Source of the DNA: an uncultured bacterium
GTDB taxonomy: Bacteria; Bacteroidota; Bacteroidia; Chitinophagales; Chitinophagaceae
Assembly (NCBI GenBank): GCA_903826405.1
Contig: CAIKEH010000013.1
Location: 186,001 to 250,000 of the forward strand
Direction: 5' to 3'
DNA: 64,000 bases
Shown here: one piece after another, positions 9,957 through 18,783 of the stretch
Layout: every line of letters starts with the position of its first letter
Position numbering within the stretch: the stretch's first letter is position 1
Notes under the pieces: generated by a model
Seen by the model: only the letters and a program-made list of their open reading frames with translations
The model's database searches: none
Told to the model about the DNA's origin: nothing
Program-made: the position numbers and the translations under genes

Positions 9957-10595
9957 TTAGTTGGATTCTTTCAATAGATGATGCCGCATGACCGAACGCA
10001 GGTGATGGATAACCCGTTTCCGGAATGAAGGGTCTTCATATAGATTGACGGATCTATTCAGGTCGGGATCAAGCATTTTCAGCATCAACTCGGCACTAAT
10101 CAGGTTGGCGATGGTGCCATGTATGGTGGATATGCACAGGTCGGAATCCACCTTTCTGAATTGTTTCTTTCGGATACCTTCTTCGATGATCTGTTTGAGC
10201 AGGGACATATTTCGGAAAAAGACGGCTGCCATCATTTCATGGACAGACTGTCGCTTGCTCTTGCTCATTTCCCGAGTTACGGTAAGGGTGAAGTCGCGAT
10301 GGCTGAACATTCGTTCCACGAAGATCCCTATTATGCGATCCACCTTCTCAACGGGCGTGAGTTCCTGATCCTTCAAGAGTTCTTCCAGCTTGCCGCGCAT
10401 GAAGGAAGCCTTGTGCTCGACCATCTTCTCGAAAAGTCCTTCCTTGCTGCCGAAGTAGTAATTGACCATGGCCACGTTCACCCCCGCATGTTGGCAGATA
10501 TCACGCACCGAAGTGCCCTCATACCCCTGCGCAGCGAATAGTGACTGGGCGGCATCCATGATCTGTTCCTTCTTATCGACTTTCTCCGTTTGCAT
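9957..10595 (-). CDS. TetR/AcrR-family repressor of the efflux operon
   Basis: One-component DNA-binding repressor of 212 residues. The N-terminal helix-turn-helix is clear: GYEGTSVRDICQHAGVNVAM followed by YYFGSKEGLFEKM (about 25-60), with the recognition-helix YYF.SKE signature of the family. The C-terminal ligand-binding domain is all-helical and not recognisable by substrate. It is the first gene of tetR - emrA - emrB - tolC (- SDR). Two AAAC-N4-GTTT palindromes lie 27-55 bases upstream of its ATG, so it probably represses its own operon until a drug or other ligand binds. Confidence 0.92.
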   Translation of the reverse strand: MQTEKVDKKEQIMDAAQSLFAAQGYEGTSVRDICQHAGVNVAMVNYYFGSKEGLFEKMVEHKASFMRGKLEELLKDQELTPVEKVDRIIGIFVERMFSHRDFTLTVTREMSKSKRQSVHEMMAAVFFRNMSLLKQIIEEGIRKKQFRKVDSDLCISTIHGTIANLISAELMLKMLDPDLNRSVNLYEDPSFRKRVIHHLRSVMRHHLLKESN

Positions 10596-10621
10596 CTTTT
10601 TCGTCTGGAAGGCGCGAAACT

Positions 10622-10650
10622 AAACAAATGTTTAATTCAAACAATCGTTT
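10622..10650. promoter_or_regulatory. Double inverted-repeat operator upstream of tetR
   Basis: Two copies of AAAC-N4-GTTT stand in tandem: 10622-10625/10630-10633 and 10639-10642/10647-10650. They are centred 17 bases apart; the first extends to TAAAC/GTTTA. They lie immediately upstream of the tetR start (10595, minus strand), where a TetR dimer would block the operon promoter. Spacing and symmetry are as in TetR-family operators; the assignment to this TetR is inferred from position. Confidence 0.6.
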
Positions 10651-10763
10651 AACAAAAAAATCATGGGATTTTTATACCAGAGAAGGAAGAGAACATCCAA
10701 TACATAATGGAATGCAGACTGGCTAAGGGGTCGACCTCTGGACAGGCAAGTGTATCCCCCACA

Positions 10764-13478
10764 TCATGGATCGACAACACACCTGAACCCTACCGTTGCA
10801 TTCCGCTCGAACCCTGCACTGACCCGGAGCAGCATTTGCCGATAATGCAACTCTCGAGGCCCTCCCTGAACATACCACCAACTACCAGATGGCTTGAAGA
10901 AAGAACCTCCCTTGAGAATCACATATCGATAGTTGCCTACTTGATAGACATCATTCGTCAGTTGCCAAACACAACCGACCAGATCTTCCAGGCCGTGGGG
11001 ATTGACACCTTGGGGATATGATCCTACCTTATATAAAAGCCCGTTGCCCAAGTTGCAGTTGACCGAATCAATACCACCGATCTCCACTGTGGTGAGTGTT
11101 TCCGTAACATTCTCCTCTTTTCTGGTCACCGACACTTTCTGGTTCCAAGGCCATTCACGCAACTCGCTGGTCTGTGCGGCATACTGCCACTCCACTTCAG
11201 TTGGGATGCGCTTCCCGGCCCATTTCGCATAAGCCTGTGCATCTTCAAGACCAACATGAACAACGGGGAAGTCCTCCATGCCGGCCGGGATTCTGCCTTT
11301 TACCCAATGCGCCAAGAAACGTGCGGCATCCGCTGGTTTGTATCTCGTGGCCTTGAGGAAAGCTTCGAACTGACGATTGGTGACCGGATACTTGTCCATG
11401 TACATGGCGGACATGTCGAACACCGTTCCAGTGTCCTGAACTGGGTAAGGAATAAAGGCATCGCCACTGCTCGCATGGAACGCGAATTTGCCTGCAGGGA
11501 TCTTCACCATATCCTTACTCGGAACAGACTTCATCATGACCTTCTCTGAAAAACTGATCCGTCGGGGCGAACCTGGTTTGATCTCCACCACTCGTTCATC
11601 AAGCAATTCCCCATTCGATAATAATTGAATCACGAATCGACCTTCGAACATCCCAAAGGATTTCAATACGGACAAGTTTCCACTTGAAGCAACGCTTGTC
11701 CAAGGTTTTTTCTCATAATCAGGTGACCCAGACCAGATCCGTATCGTTCCCGTATGCATGGAGGTGTATGAAATGGCATCACCATCCAATTTCACCTGCA
11801 AGATCTCTGGAAACTCACCCAATGCATCCACTTCCCCTTCGTTGTTCGTACCCAGATCCGAAGCATTGAAGGCATCGGTCTGCACTTCCAACCTCCAGCC
11901 TTGCCCGGACTGTTCCGGTTTGACCTCCCGATGATGCCAGAGATCTACATAATGGCGACCTGATCTTGGCGCCACGGTAAGTAAGGACCCCTTGAATCCC
12001 TGAGGCAGGATGCTGTAGATCGTCCAGATCGTCTTCCCGTCCCGCTCCCACTGGTTCACCCAGATGGAGTCCTTGTCCACAGATATCAGTGGAGTGTACT
12101 TTCCGGAAGTGAAGTTTCCGGTGTTCTCACGCAGGATCATGGAACACTTCCCGAGGTACTTGTATTGTACATCCACCCATTCGGGATTACCGGGTCCAAA
12201 CACATTGAGCTCAGTCCCATATCCGTTGAAGAATGATGTGGCATACTCCCTTCGAATTGGCTCCTTGAACAATTCCGCCACGCGAAATATCGCAAATGCT
12301 GGTTCTATGAACTTGTTTAGATTAAGCATTGGCACGTAGTAAAGTGCGTTATGAACCCTGCCCGCCACGATTCCGGGCATGTCCTTTGGCACGGCCATGC
12401 CTTCGCTGTACATGATAACGCCGGGGCGCACCTTGTCTGCAGTATCCTGCAACTCACGACTGCTCTCCCCTTTCGTGTCCAGCACCACACCATCGGCCCC
12501 AGTGCCACGGATCATATCCGCGATCCCTTGTAGGTGCCCCTCGCTGCGCGTACCTTCATCCCAAGGATTGTAACATACGAAAAGTCTCGTGCCACGTGCC
12601 CGGAGTAAATCACCCATGCGCCTGATCGAATCCATACCTCCGGGCATATCACGGAAAAGATCGAACTGGTTCCGGGAATCCAAACCGAGCGACGGCCAGG
12701 TGGGCCAGATACCTATTACATCATCACCTCCGTAGAGTTTCTTACCCTTGTCGATGAAATCCGTGTAATGGTATCTGCCATCTTCTCGACTATAGAGGTC
12801 CCTATCCCAGGCCATCTGCAAGTGCATCACATAGGCATGGCGGATCCATTGCAAGTCTTTTCGGGTGAACAGGGTCCGGTCGAAAGAGGTAACGTCGAAA
12901 AGCTTCTGTTCCTGGAAAAAGATGCGCAGGGCATCCTGCCAACTTCCCGACAGCGTGGTGGTCCAAACATCATACGTCACACTACCTCCTGGAAATAAAA
13001 CCGTCTCGAATCGCTTGCGTGTTCCTTTTTCTATACTCTTGACATCGCGGCGAGAGAGTGCTGCGGTATCCATATGGCCATGATTAGTGAAGGAGAAACC
13101 CAATTCCCATGCGTTATCAGGAACCACTACGTTGACCGGAGTTCGATCGGGAAAGAATATATGTGTTCGTGAAAGGGGATGATCACCCTTACCCGTGATG
13201 TACACAGCAGATATGTCCTCGGACAGCGGCACCACATTGGAAAGGCGCAGCGTGTCCGAGGATGTATTGCTGAATCGGATGCGGTCGTGGGAGAATCCCT
13301 TCACCGGCTCATGGGTGTATTCAGTAAGTATATTACCGGATGCGGAATTCGACTTTGCTGTAGCATGGGAAAGTTTCCCATTCAACAGGAAGTGAACAGG
13401 AGTCGGTTCGATGGGTTGCCCTACGGCCGAAACCGTGAGCAGCATAGAACAACACAGTACGGTGAAGGCATTCCCCAT
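10764..13478 (-). CDS. Secreted TIM-barrel glycosidase-like protein fused to SUMF1/FGE-like domain
   Basis: A 904-residue exported protein with signal peptide ending near SAVGQ. After an N-terminal beta-rich region (about 25-200) comes a TIM-barrel-like section (about 205-480). It has GIWPTWPSLGLDSRNQFDLF, then RLFVCYNPWDEG, GADGVVLDTKGES (Asp near 334) and VIMYSEGM (Glu near 359), which resembles clan GH-D alpha-galactosidase-like barrels. A beta-sandwich follows (about 485-645). Residues about 657-902 are an SUMF1/formylglycine-generating-enzyme-like domain: VKIPAGKFAF, MDKYPVTNRQFEAF, AYAKWAGKRIPTEVEWQYAA, GLEDLVGCVWQLTND, ILKGGSF and NATVGFRC. The paired active-site cysteines of true FGE, expected after GGS, are absent, so it is unlikely to mature sulfatases. 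No sulfatase is nearby. The aldo/keto reductase lies 20 bases upstream on the same strand. Function is unassigned; carbohydrate hydrolysis is the best guess. Confidence 0.75.
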   Translation of the reverse strand: MGNAFTVLCCSMLLTVSAVGQPIEPTPVHFLLNGKLSHATAKSNSASGNILTEYTHEPVKGFSHDRIRFSNTSSDTLRLSNVVPLSEDISAVYITGKGDHPLSRTHIFFPDRTPVNVVVPDNAWELGFSFTNHGHMDTAALSRRDVKSIEKGTRKRFETVLFPGGSVTYDVWTTTLSGSWQDALRIFFQEQKLFDVTSFDRTLFTRKDLQWIRHAYVMHLQMAWDRDLYSREDGRYHYTDFIDKGKKLYGGDDVIGIWPTWPSLGLDSRNQFDLFRDMPGGMDSIRRMGDLLRARGTRLFVCYNPWDEGTRSEGHLQGIADMIRGTGADGVVLDTKGESSRELQDTADKVRPGVIMYSEGMAVPKDMPGIVAGRVHNALYYVPMLNLNKFIEPAFAIFRVAELFKEPIRREYATSFFNGYGTELNVFGPGNPEWVDVQYKYLGKCSMILRENTGNFTSGKYTPLISVDKDSIWVNQWERDGKTIWTIYSILPQGFKGSLLTVAPRSGRHYVDLWHHREVKPEQSGQGWRLEVQTDAFNASDLGTNNEGEVDALGEFPEILQVKLDGDAISYTSMHTGTIRIWSGSPDYEKKPWTSVASSGNLSVLKSFGMFEGRFVIQLLSNGELLDERVVEIKPGSPRRISFSEKVMMKSVPSKDMVKIPAGKFAFHASSGDAFIPYPVQDTGTVFDMSAMYMDKYPVTNRQFEAFLKATRYKPADAARFLAHWVKGRIPAGMEDFPVVHVGLEDAQAYAKWAGKRIPTEVEWQYAAQTSELREWPWNQKVSVTRKEENVTETLTTVEIGGIDSVNCNLGNGLLYKVGSYPQGVNPHGLEDLVGCVWQLTNDVYQVGNYRYVILKGGSFFKPSGSWWYVQGGPRELHYRQMLLRVSAGFERNATVGFRCVVDP

Positions 13479-13498
13479 GCCATGAAATTTTAAGACCG

Positions 13499-14485
13499 TT
13501 AAGCCAGATCCATGAACGGCTTGTTGTCCAGGATCTTTTCAATGTTCACCATCACTTCATGATTCAGCAACTTCAAAGTGCCGAGGGCTTTCAGGTTCTC
13601 GGTCAATTGCTCTTTCTTAGTTGCCCCCAATATGGCGGTGGTAGTATGTGGGTTCTTGATGGTCCAGGCTATGGCGAGTGAGGCAAGGCTTACTCCAAGC
13701 TCCTGTGCCAGCGCATTCAGCTTTTTTGTTTTCTCGATCTTTGTCTCCTGCAGCCATCTTTCCTTCAGCCATTCGTAACCAGGGATCGCGAGTCGGGATT
13801 CTTCGGGCACCCCACTAAGGTACTTCCCCGTTAAGAAGCCGGCAGCAAGCGGACTCCAGATGGTGGTACCCAGACCAACGGAACGGAACACAGGTTGATA
13901 ATCCATCTCCATCTTGTACCGTTCAAACATGTTGTATTGAGGCTGCTCCATGGAGGGGCCTACGAGATTGTACTGCTGTGCCACTTTGTGCGCCTCCATG
14001 ATCTCGGCCGCGCTCCATTGGCTCGTTCCCCAATAAAGAACCTTGCCCTGCATGATGAGTTGATGCATGGCCCAAACGGTTTCCTCGATGGGAACGTGTG
14101 GATCGGGGCGGTGGCAGAAATAGAGGTCGATATAATCTGTTTGCAACCGATGTAGTGCTTCATGGCATGCCTCAAAGATGTGCTTCTTGCTGAGACCAGT
14201 CTGGTTGGGTTTGCTATTCCTCCGTGAACCGAAGTAGACTTTCGAAGAAAGAACATAGGAAGTCCTGTCCCATTGCTTGGCCTTGAGCACGCGACCCATC
14301 ATCAGTTCGCTCTCGCCGTGCGCATATCCTTCGGCGTTATCAAAGAAGTTGATGCCGGCATCATATGCCTGGGACATGAGCTCGTCGGCACGTTCGTCCG
14401 CAAGTTGTCCATGAAAAGTGACCCAGCTCCCATAAGAGAGTACGCTAAGCTGTAGGCCGGTACGACCCATCCTCCTGTATTCCAT
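13499..14485 (-). CDS. Aldo/keto reductase (Kv-beta/YghZ-like)
   Basis: NADPH-dependent carbonyl reductase, 328 residues. The tetrad is visible: Asp49 and Tyr54 in FFDNAEGYAHGESE, Lys82 in LSSKVYFGSRRNSKPN, and His125 in LYFCHRPDPHVPIE. The SSKVYFG...GLSKKHIFEA pattern and YDAGINFFDNAEGY point to the potassium-channel beta-subunit/YghZ branch, whose bacterial members reduce small aldehydes such as methylglyoxal. The cofactor-binding C-terminus includes AILGATKKEQLTENLKAL. It precedes the TIM-barrel/SUMF1-like gene by 20 bases and is probably co-transcribed with it. Confidence 0.93.
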   Translation of the reverse strand: MEYRRMGRTGLQLSVLSYGSWVTFHGQLADERADELMSQAYDAGINFFDNAEGYAHGESELMMGRVLKAKQWDRTSYVLSSKVYFGSRRNSKPNQTGLSKKHIFEACHEALHRLQTDYIDLYFCHRPDPHVPIEETVWAMHQLIMQGKVLYWGTSQWSAAEIMEAHKVAQQYNLVGPSMEQPQYNMFERYKMEMDYQPVFRSVGLGTTIWSPLAAGFLTGKYLSGVPEESRLAIPGYEWLKERWLQETKIEKTKKLNALAQELGVSLASLAIAWTIKNPHTTTAILGATKKEQLTENLKALGTLKLLNHEVMVNIEKILDNKPFMDLA

Positions 14486-14546
14486 TCAAAAAAAATTTGG
14501 TTTAAAGTTGCGCTCAAATGTAAGGAAAAGCCGTACAGGTTAAGGA

Positions 14547-15131
14547 CTATTCTCCGAACTGGTTCGCCGGCACCCGGATGATGCTGTTGGTAGGATGATA
14601 GATCTCGAAGGTCTTGAAATCCTGAGGTGCGGAAAGTCCCTCCCCAATCAGGATGAGGTCCTTTCGGTAGATGCGTACCGGTTTGTCCGTGGTGAATTTC
14701 GCCGAAGTCTGATCCCACCAGAGTTCCTGGCAATGGAGCGTATCTCCTTGGATGTTGAAGACACGAACACTGTCGCGCAGGAAGACCTTGCTCTGCGACT
14801 CGATGTATTTGCCGAAATGAGCATCCACTTGGCTTTCCACTTGATGCAGGCTGTCTGAATAGAAATCCACATGAAGGGTGTTTGGGAACTCTACGCGGGG
14901 TAAGGTGTCCTGATAACGCAACATCAGCGGTGCCGTGAGTTTGGCTTTCATTTTTCCACCCTGGCTCATGTAACTCTCCACCTGGCGTGCTTCGTCCACA
15001 CCCAGTTTCTTTTCAAAGAATGCCTGAACTTTTTTCTCGTCGTTTATGCAGGAAGATAGCAGGGCGATGGCGGATGCAAAGAACACACCGGACAGCAGCG
15101 ACCGGGAATGGTTCAACAGTCCATCAATCAT
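14547..15131 (-). CDS. lptC: LPS export system protein LptC
   Basis: Single-span or lipid-anchored periplasmic component of the LptBFGC-A-DE lipopolysaccharide transport bridge, 194 residues. The N-terminus has a hydrophobic segment ending in a lipobox-like ALLSSC. The body shows the LptC/OstA beta-jellyroll repeats: MKAKLTAPLMLRYQDTLPRVEFPNTLHVDFYSD, QVDAHFGKYIESQSKVFLRDSVRVFNIQGDTLHCQELWWDQ and TDKPVRIYRKDLILIGEGLSAPQDFKTFEI. It overlaps the upstream outer-membrane protein gene by 8 bases and ends the coaX - OMP - lptC cluster, an order seen widely in Bacteroidota. Confidence 0.9.
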   Translation of the reverse strand: MIDGLLNHSRSLLSGVFFASAIALLSSCINDEKKVQAFFEKKLGVDEARQVESYMSQGGKMKAKLTAPLMLRYQDTLPRVEFPNTLHVDFYSDSLHQVESQVDAHFGKYIESQSKVFLRDSVRVFNIQGDTLHCQELWWDQTSAKFTTDKPVRIYRKDLILIGEGLSAPQDFKTFEIYHPTNSIIRVPANQFGE

Positions 15132-16428
15132 ACTTGCGCTTTTGGAACCAGAGATCGCTCAGGCTGAAGCCGAGGGAAAGCCTGAAGAAATTGTCGCGTA
15201 TGTTCGAAGATGGGCTTGTTCGGGAGCCGAATTCAAAGGAGGTATTGATGGAAGTGTACTGGTTAGTATAAAAATTACGACGCACCGGCAAGCGTGTTCC
15301 GAAAGAAATTGCGTATTGCTTCAAACCATCATTGATGGCTACCAGATCCGTGCCATAGCTTAGGCCTGCACGATAAGTGACCCGTGACCAATAGCTCTGT
15401 GCGTTGAGGTCCGGCGTGAATTGTCCGCCCATGCGTATCGTCCAATTGTCCTTCAATTGCTCGGACTGGCCATAATACCTGTACTGCGACCATTTGGTGG
15501 TGGTGAAATCCACTCCGAAAAGCCAGCTGTCTTCTTTCTCCAACAGGAATCCTGCACCAAAATGTGCCGGAGTGACCACAGTGCCTTTCTCTGCCGTTTG
15601 ACGATAGACACTGTCCAGAACCAAAACACCTCCACTGGTGTTGAAGTTGAAGGTCTGCCTGGTGATGTCCCTCAAGGCTTTCAGATCACTTTTGAGACCG
15701 CCATTCACGCCTAACCGCAGGAACAGGTTCTTTCCGATATTGATACTGTATTGTATGGAACCATTGATGAATATTCCCCCGAATCGGGTGGTATCCGAGG
15801 AGTTTGATTTTTTGTAGTTGACCGTATCGTTCAAAAAGACGGCCTGTGTAGTGTATTCTTTGTTACCGAACTGATAGCCCGTATTGAAACCAAAGTTGAG
15901 GTTCTTTGTGCCGAAGCCCATTCCTACAAATGCCTGATAGGTTCCTCCATTACCCTTGTAATGGTATCCGATGCTGTCCAAGTCCTGGAGCTTCACTCTG
16001 GATATAAGGTCGTAATTGATCCGGGTCAAGGGACGAAGGCCCAACACCATTCCCCAATGGCCACTACGGGACAATGGGAATCCCAATTGCATGTAAGATG
16101 GGATCAAGTATGCAGCATTGTATTTACTTGAAGGCTGTTTTTGGATGAGTGTTCGGGTATTCAGGTCCAGCCCGATATCGAATGTGGTTATCTTCAACTG
16201 CGCATAGGATGCAGGGTTCACGAAATTGACCGATTGAAGATCATGATAAGGTATGGACATACCCCCCATTCCTCTGTTGACAATGTTCATGGATGCAAGC
16301 GGGTCACCCAGGCCATACCGTGAATACGGGGAATTCTCTTGGGCCTCCAGTTGAAATGAGGTAGTCAGCCCCAAAACATATACACAAAGCGCTAATTTAC
16401 AGATGGTTATTCGTCTCACTGAGTGCAT
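15124..16428 (-). CDS. Outer-membrane beta-barrel protein of the coaX-lptC cluster
   Basis: Predicted outer-membrane protein of 434 residues. I chose the ATG at 16428, giving a signal peptide MHSVRRITICKLALCVYVLG ending near LEAQ; the frame is open 11 codons further upstream. The mature part starts with ENSPYSRYGLGDP and GMGGMSIPYHD, the beginning typical of PorV/OmpP1-like Bacteroidota proteins. It continues as alternating beta strands with terminal aromatic residues and ends LSLGFSLSDLWFQKRKYD. Its 5' end overlaps coaX by 32 bases and its 3' end overlaps lptC by 8. A role in outer-membrane biogenesis or lipid traffic is inferred from this context only. Confidence 0.8.
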   Translation of the reverse strand: MHSVRRITICKLALCVYVLGLTTSFQLEAQENSPYSRYGLGDPLASMNIVNRGMGGMSIPYHDLQSVNFVNPASYAQLKITTFDIGLDLNTRTLIQKQPSSKYNAAYLIPSYMQLGFPLSRSGHWGMVLGLRPLTRINYDLISRVKLQDLDSIGYHYKGNGGTYQAFVGMGFGTKNLNFGFNTGYQFGNKEYTTQAVFLNDTVNYKKSNSSDTTRFGGIFINGSIQYSINIGKNLFLRLGVNGGLKSDLKALRDITRQTFNFNTSGGVLVLDSVYRQTAEKGTVVTPAHFGAGFLLEKEDSWLFGVDFTTTKWSQYRYYGQSEQLKDNWTIRMGGQFTPDLNAQSYWSRVTYRAGLSYGTDLVAINDGLKQYAISFGTRLPVRRNFYTNQYTSINTSFEFGSRTSPSSNIRDNFFRLSLGFSLSDLWFQKRKYD

Positions 16429-17128
16429 ACAGTCCTTTAAATAAAAAATCGGGGTCTGCAAATATCCTGTTTTTTAAGTGGCGCGCAAAATAGGTACAAT
16501 CCCCTCCGGTTAAAACCACGTTAAAATTATCATATCTTACTGCATATGAATTGATTATGCCGTCAATTTCCGCGACCATCCCCAAAATGACCCCGCTGAG
16601 TATGTTCGTACGGGTATCGTACCCTGTTAGCGGCAATATCCAATCCTTTTTGATCAGCGGCAATTTAGCGGTGTACTCATGAAGGGAACGGAACCTCATC
16701 TCCATCCCTGGTGAAATGCCGCCTCCGAGAAATTCATGATCCTGATTGATGAAATTATAAGTGATCGCCGAACCCAGTCCGATCACCAGATTGTGTTTGC
16801 GCGGGAAGAAAGTGACGGCTGCCGCCGCTAATGCCAACCGGTCAGCACCCACTTCCTCAGGTTTGCCTACGGTCACCTTAAACGGCAATCTCGTCTCATG
16901 CGACAGACGATGAAAACGTGAACGGGTGGCAAGAAAGTCTTCCAATCCATTGTCATGATCGACGACCGATGAGAGGATCGATAGGTCGGGGCCGAATTCC
17001 TTCAGGATCGGCTCCAGATCCTGCTTGCTATGATCCTGCAGGACCCCGGATGTGAAAATGGTGTCCCCATGAAATACAACATACTTCAGTCGGGTGTTGC
17101 CGAAATCCAGACAAAGTGTTACGGGCAT
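16397..17128 (-). CDS. coaX: Type III pantothenate kinase
   Basis: Phosphorylates pantothenate in the first step of coenzyme A synthesis. The 243-residue length and ASKHA fold marks fit CoaX: the phosphate motif LDFGNTRLK (Asp8), EEVGADRLALAAAA (Asp96) and LGGGISPGMEMRFRSLHEYTAKLP. One point is odd: the second phosphate-binding motif, usually DxGTAxT, reads GLGSAIT here (117-123), with Gly117 where the Asp is expected. Either this lineage tolerates the change or activity is altered. It lies 80 bases downstream of the LON-domain gene and overlaps the following outer-membrane protein gene by 32 bases. Confidence 0.88.
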   Translation of the reverse strand: MPVTLCLDFGNTRLKYVVFHGDTIFTSGVLQDHSKQDLEPILKEFGPDLSILSSVVDHDNGLEDFLATRSRFHRLSHETRLPFKVTVGKPEEVGADRLALAAAAVTFFPRKHNLVIGLGSAITYNFINQDHEFLGGGISPGMEMRFRSLHEYTAKLPLIKKDWILPLTGYDTRTNILSGVILGMVAEIDGIINSYAVRYDNFNVVLTGGDCTYFARHLKNRIFADPDFLFKGLYALSETNNHL

Positions 17129-17208
17129 GTTTTCTCTAATATGTGTCGAAATTCGATAAAATAAGGAAAACAGGAGATGATCATTTTGCCCTTCAGATCA
17201 GTTGAAGT

Positions 17209-17853
17209 TCAATCCTTGCTGAAGTCGAAACCCGTGAGGTTGCGGAAATGGCCGTTCAGTTTGACCTTTTCGCGAAGGTTTTCTAAACCTGCGGCCATCG
17301 GCAATACCTTTTTCAGGTGGCGACGCAGGTATTCGAGACGTTGAAGTTCCAGATGCAGACCTAGGAGCTCATATTCCTCCTCCAGGGACAATCCAGCGAG
17401 ATGAGCCAGATCATAACTGTTGAGCTCGTCCTCCCTGCGGGGGAATTCCTTTGAAATCTGCATAAGTCTATGTAATTCCTTCAAACCCCCGATAACCTTT
17501 TGCCTCAACATTCCATTACCCTGGGGATCATCCTCAGGATAGCTGACGATCGCGCCACTGTACAATTTATCGGGGACCAAGGCGATCGTCTCCAGGATCC
17601 TGAAGACACGAATCCCCGATACCCTTATGTCCATTTCACCATTCTCATACTGCTTGACTACCTCATCCACCCGAACCAAGGTCCCCAATTCAGCAACCCG
17701 ATTCCGAATGACAGACGGAATTCCAAAGGGTTTGGTCCCTGCATGACATTCCGCAATGAGTTGTTTGTACCGGGGCTCAAAGATGTGCAGATTAAGGCGC
17801 TCACCCGGATAAACGACGATGGCCAAGGGGAATATGGGTATGAAGTTCGTCAC
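17209..17853 (-). CDS. LON substrate-binding-domain protein
   Basis: A 214-residue cytoplasmic protein equivalent to the N-terminal substrate-recognition (PUA-like) domain of Lon protease without ATPase or protease parts. It begins FIPIFPLAIVVYPGERLNLHIFEPRYKQLI, contains KPFGIPSVIRNRVAELGTLVRV, and ends in a helical bundle. It must start with GTG at 17853, because an in-frame TAA lies four codons upstream and no ATG lies near. Such stand-alone proteins are common in Bacteroidota; their client proteins are unknown. It leads the coaX cluster on the minus strand and is divergent from the GT2 gene. Confidence 0.88.
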   Translation of the reverse strand: MTNFIPIFPLAIVVYPGERLNLHIFEPRYKQLIAECHAGTKPFGIPSVIRNRVAELGTLVRVDEVVKQYENGEMDIRVSGIRVFRILETIALVPDKLYSGAIVSYPEDDPQGNGMLRQKVIGGLKELHRLMQISKEFPRREDELNSYDLAHLAGLSLEEEYELLGLHLELQRLEYLRRHLKKVLPMAAGLENLREKVKLNGHFRNLTGFDFSKD

Positions 17854-17943
17854 GATGTAATGTTATGAAATTTTCGAGGAAGGGTTTACATATCCGCTAT
17901 GGAAAGCGTTCATTTTATACCTTCGGACCAAAGAAATGTCGCC

Positions 17944-18717
17944 ATGACCCCGCTTTCCGTCTCCATCATCACCCTCAATGAGGAGAAGAACATAGAGCGG
18001 TGTCTGCATTCCCTGAAAGGGGTGGCCGACGAGATCGTTGTTGTGGACTCCATGTCCACGGACCGAACCAAAGAGATCTGTTTGCAGTTCGGTACTACTT
18101 TCATAGAACAATCTTTTCTGGGTCATATCGAACAGAAAAATTCAGCGATAGAACGAACCACCCATGAACATGTTCTCTCTTTGGATGCGGATGAAGCGCT
18201 GAGTCCCGAACTTGCCGCAGCCATACTGCGCGCCAAAGAGAAAGGTTTCCCCGCCGATGGATATTCCATGAATCGACTCAGCTGGTATTGCGATGACTTC
18301 ATTCGCCATGGAACCTGGTATCCAGATCGCAAGATCAGATTGATCCGAAAAGGGAAGGGAAGTTTCGGCGGACTGAACCCACATGACAAGATCATCATGC
18401 AACCAGGTTCAAAACTATTGCACTTGGAAGGGGATCTGCTCCACTACACTTATTATACGATCGAAGAACATGTCATTCAGGGGAACAAATTCAGCACCAT
18501 CTCCGCAAAGAGCATGTCCGAGAAAGGCAGGAAGGCAAGACCACACAACCTCATCTTCAACCCTATGATGGCCTTTCTTCAACATTACATCATCAAAGCG
18601 GGATTCCTCGACGGATTCAATGGGCTGGTCATCGCACACCAACAAGCTTACCAGACATTTCTGAAATATGCCAAGTTGATGCAAATGCAGCGCGAGGCCG
18701 CCAAGATACGGCCGTAG
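17944..18717 (+). CDS. Glycosyltransferase family 2 (WaaE/KdtX-like)
   Basis: Transfers a sugar to lipopolysaccharide core or another surface glycan. From the ATG at 17944 the protein has 257 residues and starts PLSVSIITLNEEKNIERCLHSLKGVADEIVVVDS, the family-2 nucleotide-sugar fold. The metal-binding DxD is in SLDADEALSP. The pattern SRLSWYCDDFIRHGTWYPDRKIRLIRKGKG is typical of WaaE/KdtX-like core glucosyltransferases. The frame is open to an ATG at 17899, but the extra 15 residues do not belong to the family. The FkbM methyltransferase gene follows after 66 bases. Confidence 0.88.
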   Translation: MTPLSVSIITLNEEKNIERCLHSLKGVADEIVVVDSMSTDRTKEICLQFGTTFIEQSFLGHIEQKNSAIERTTHEHVLSLDADEALSPELAAAILRAKEKGFPADGYSMNRLSWYCDDFIRHGTWYPDRKIRLIRKGKGSFGGLNPHDKIIMQPGSKLLHLEGDLLHYTYYTIEEHVIQGNKFSTISAKSMSEKGRKARPHNLIFNPMMAFLQHYIIKAGFLDGFNGLVIAHQQAYQTFLKYAKLMQMQREAAKIRP

Positions 18718-18783
18718 CCCACCAGCCAGTATGGGATCTGATGGCTTTAATGATATACCTTCAATCACCTGAAAGGAACTGAA

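Noticed and set aside
10764-13478. Sulfatase-maturing formylglycine-generating enzyme
   Set aside because: The domain lacks the required cysteine pair and no sulfatase gene is nearby.
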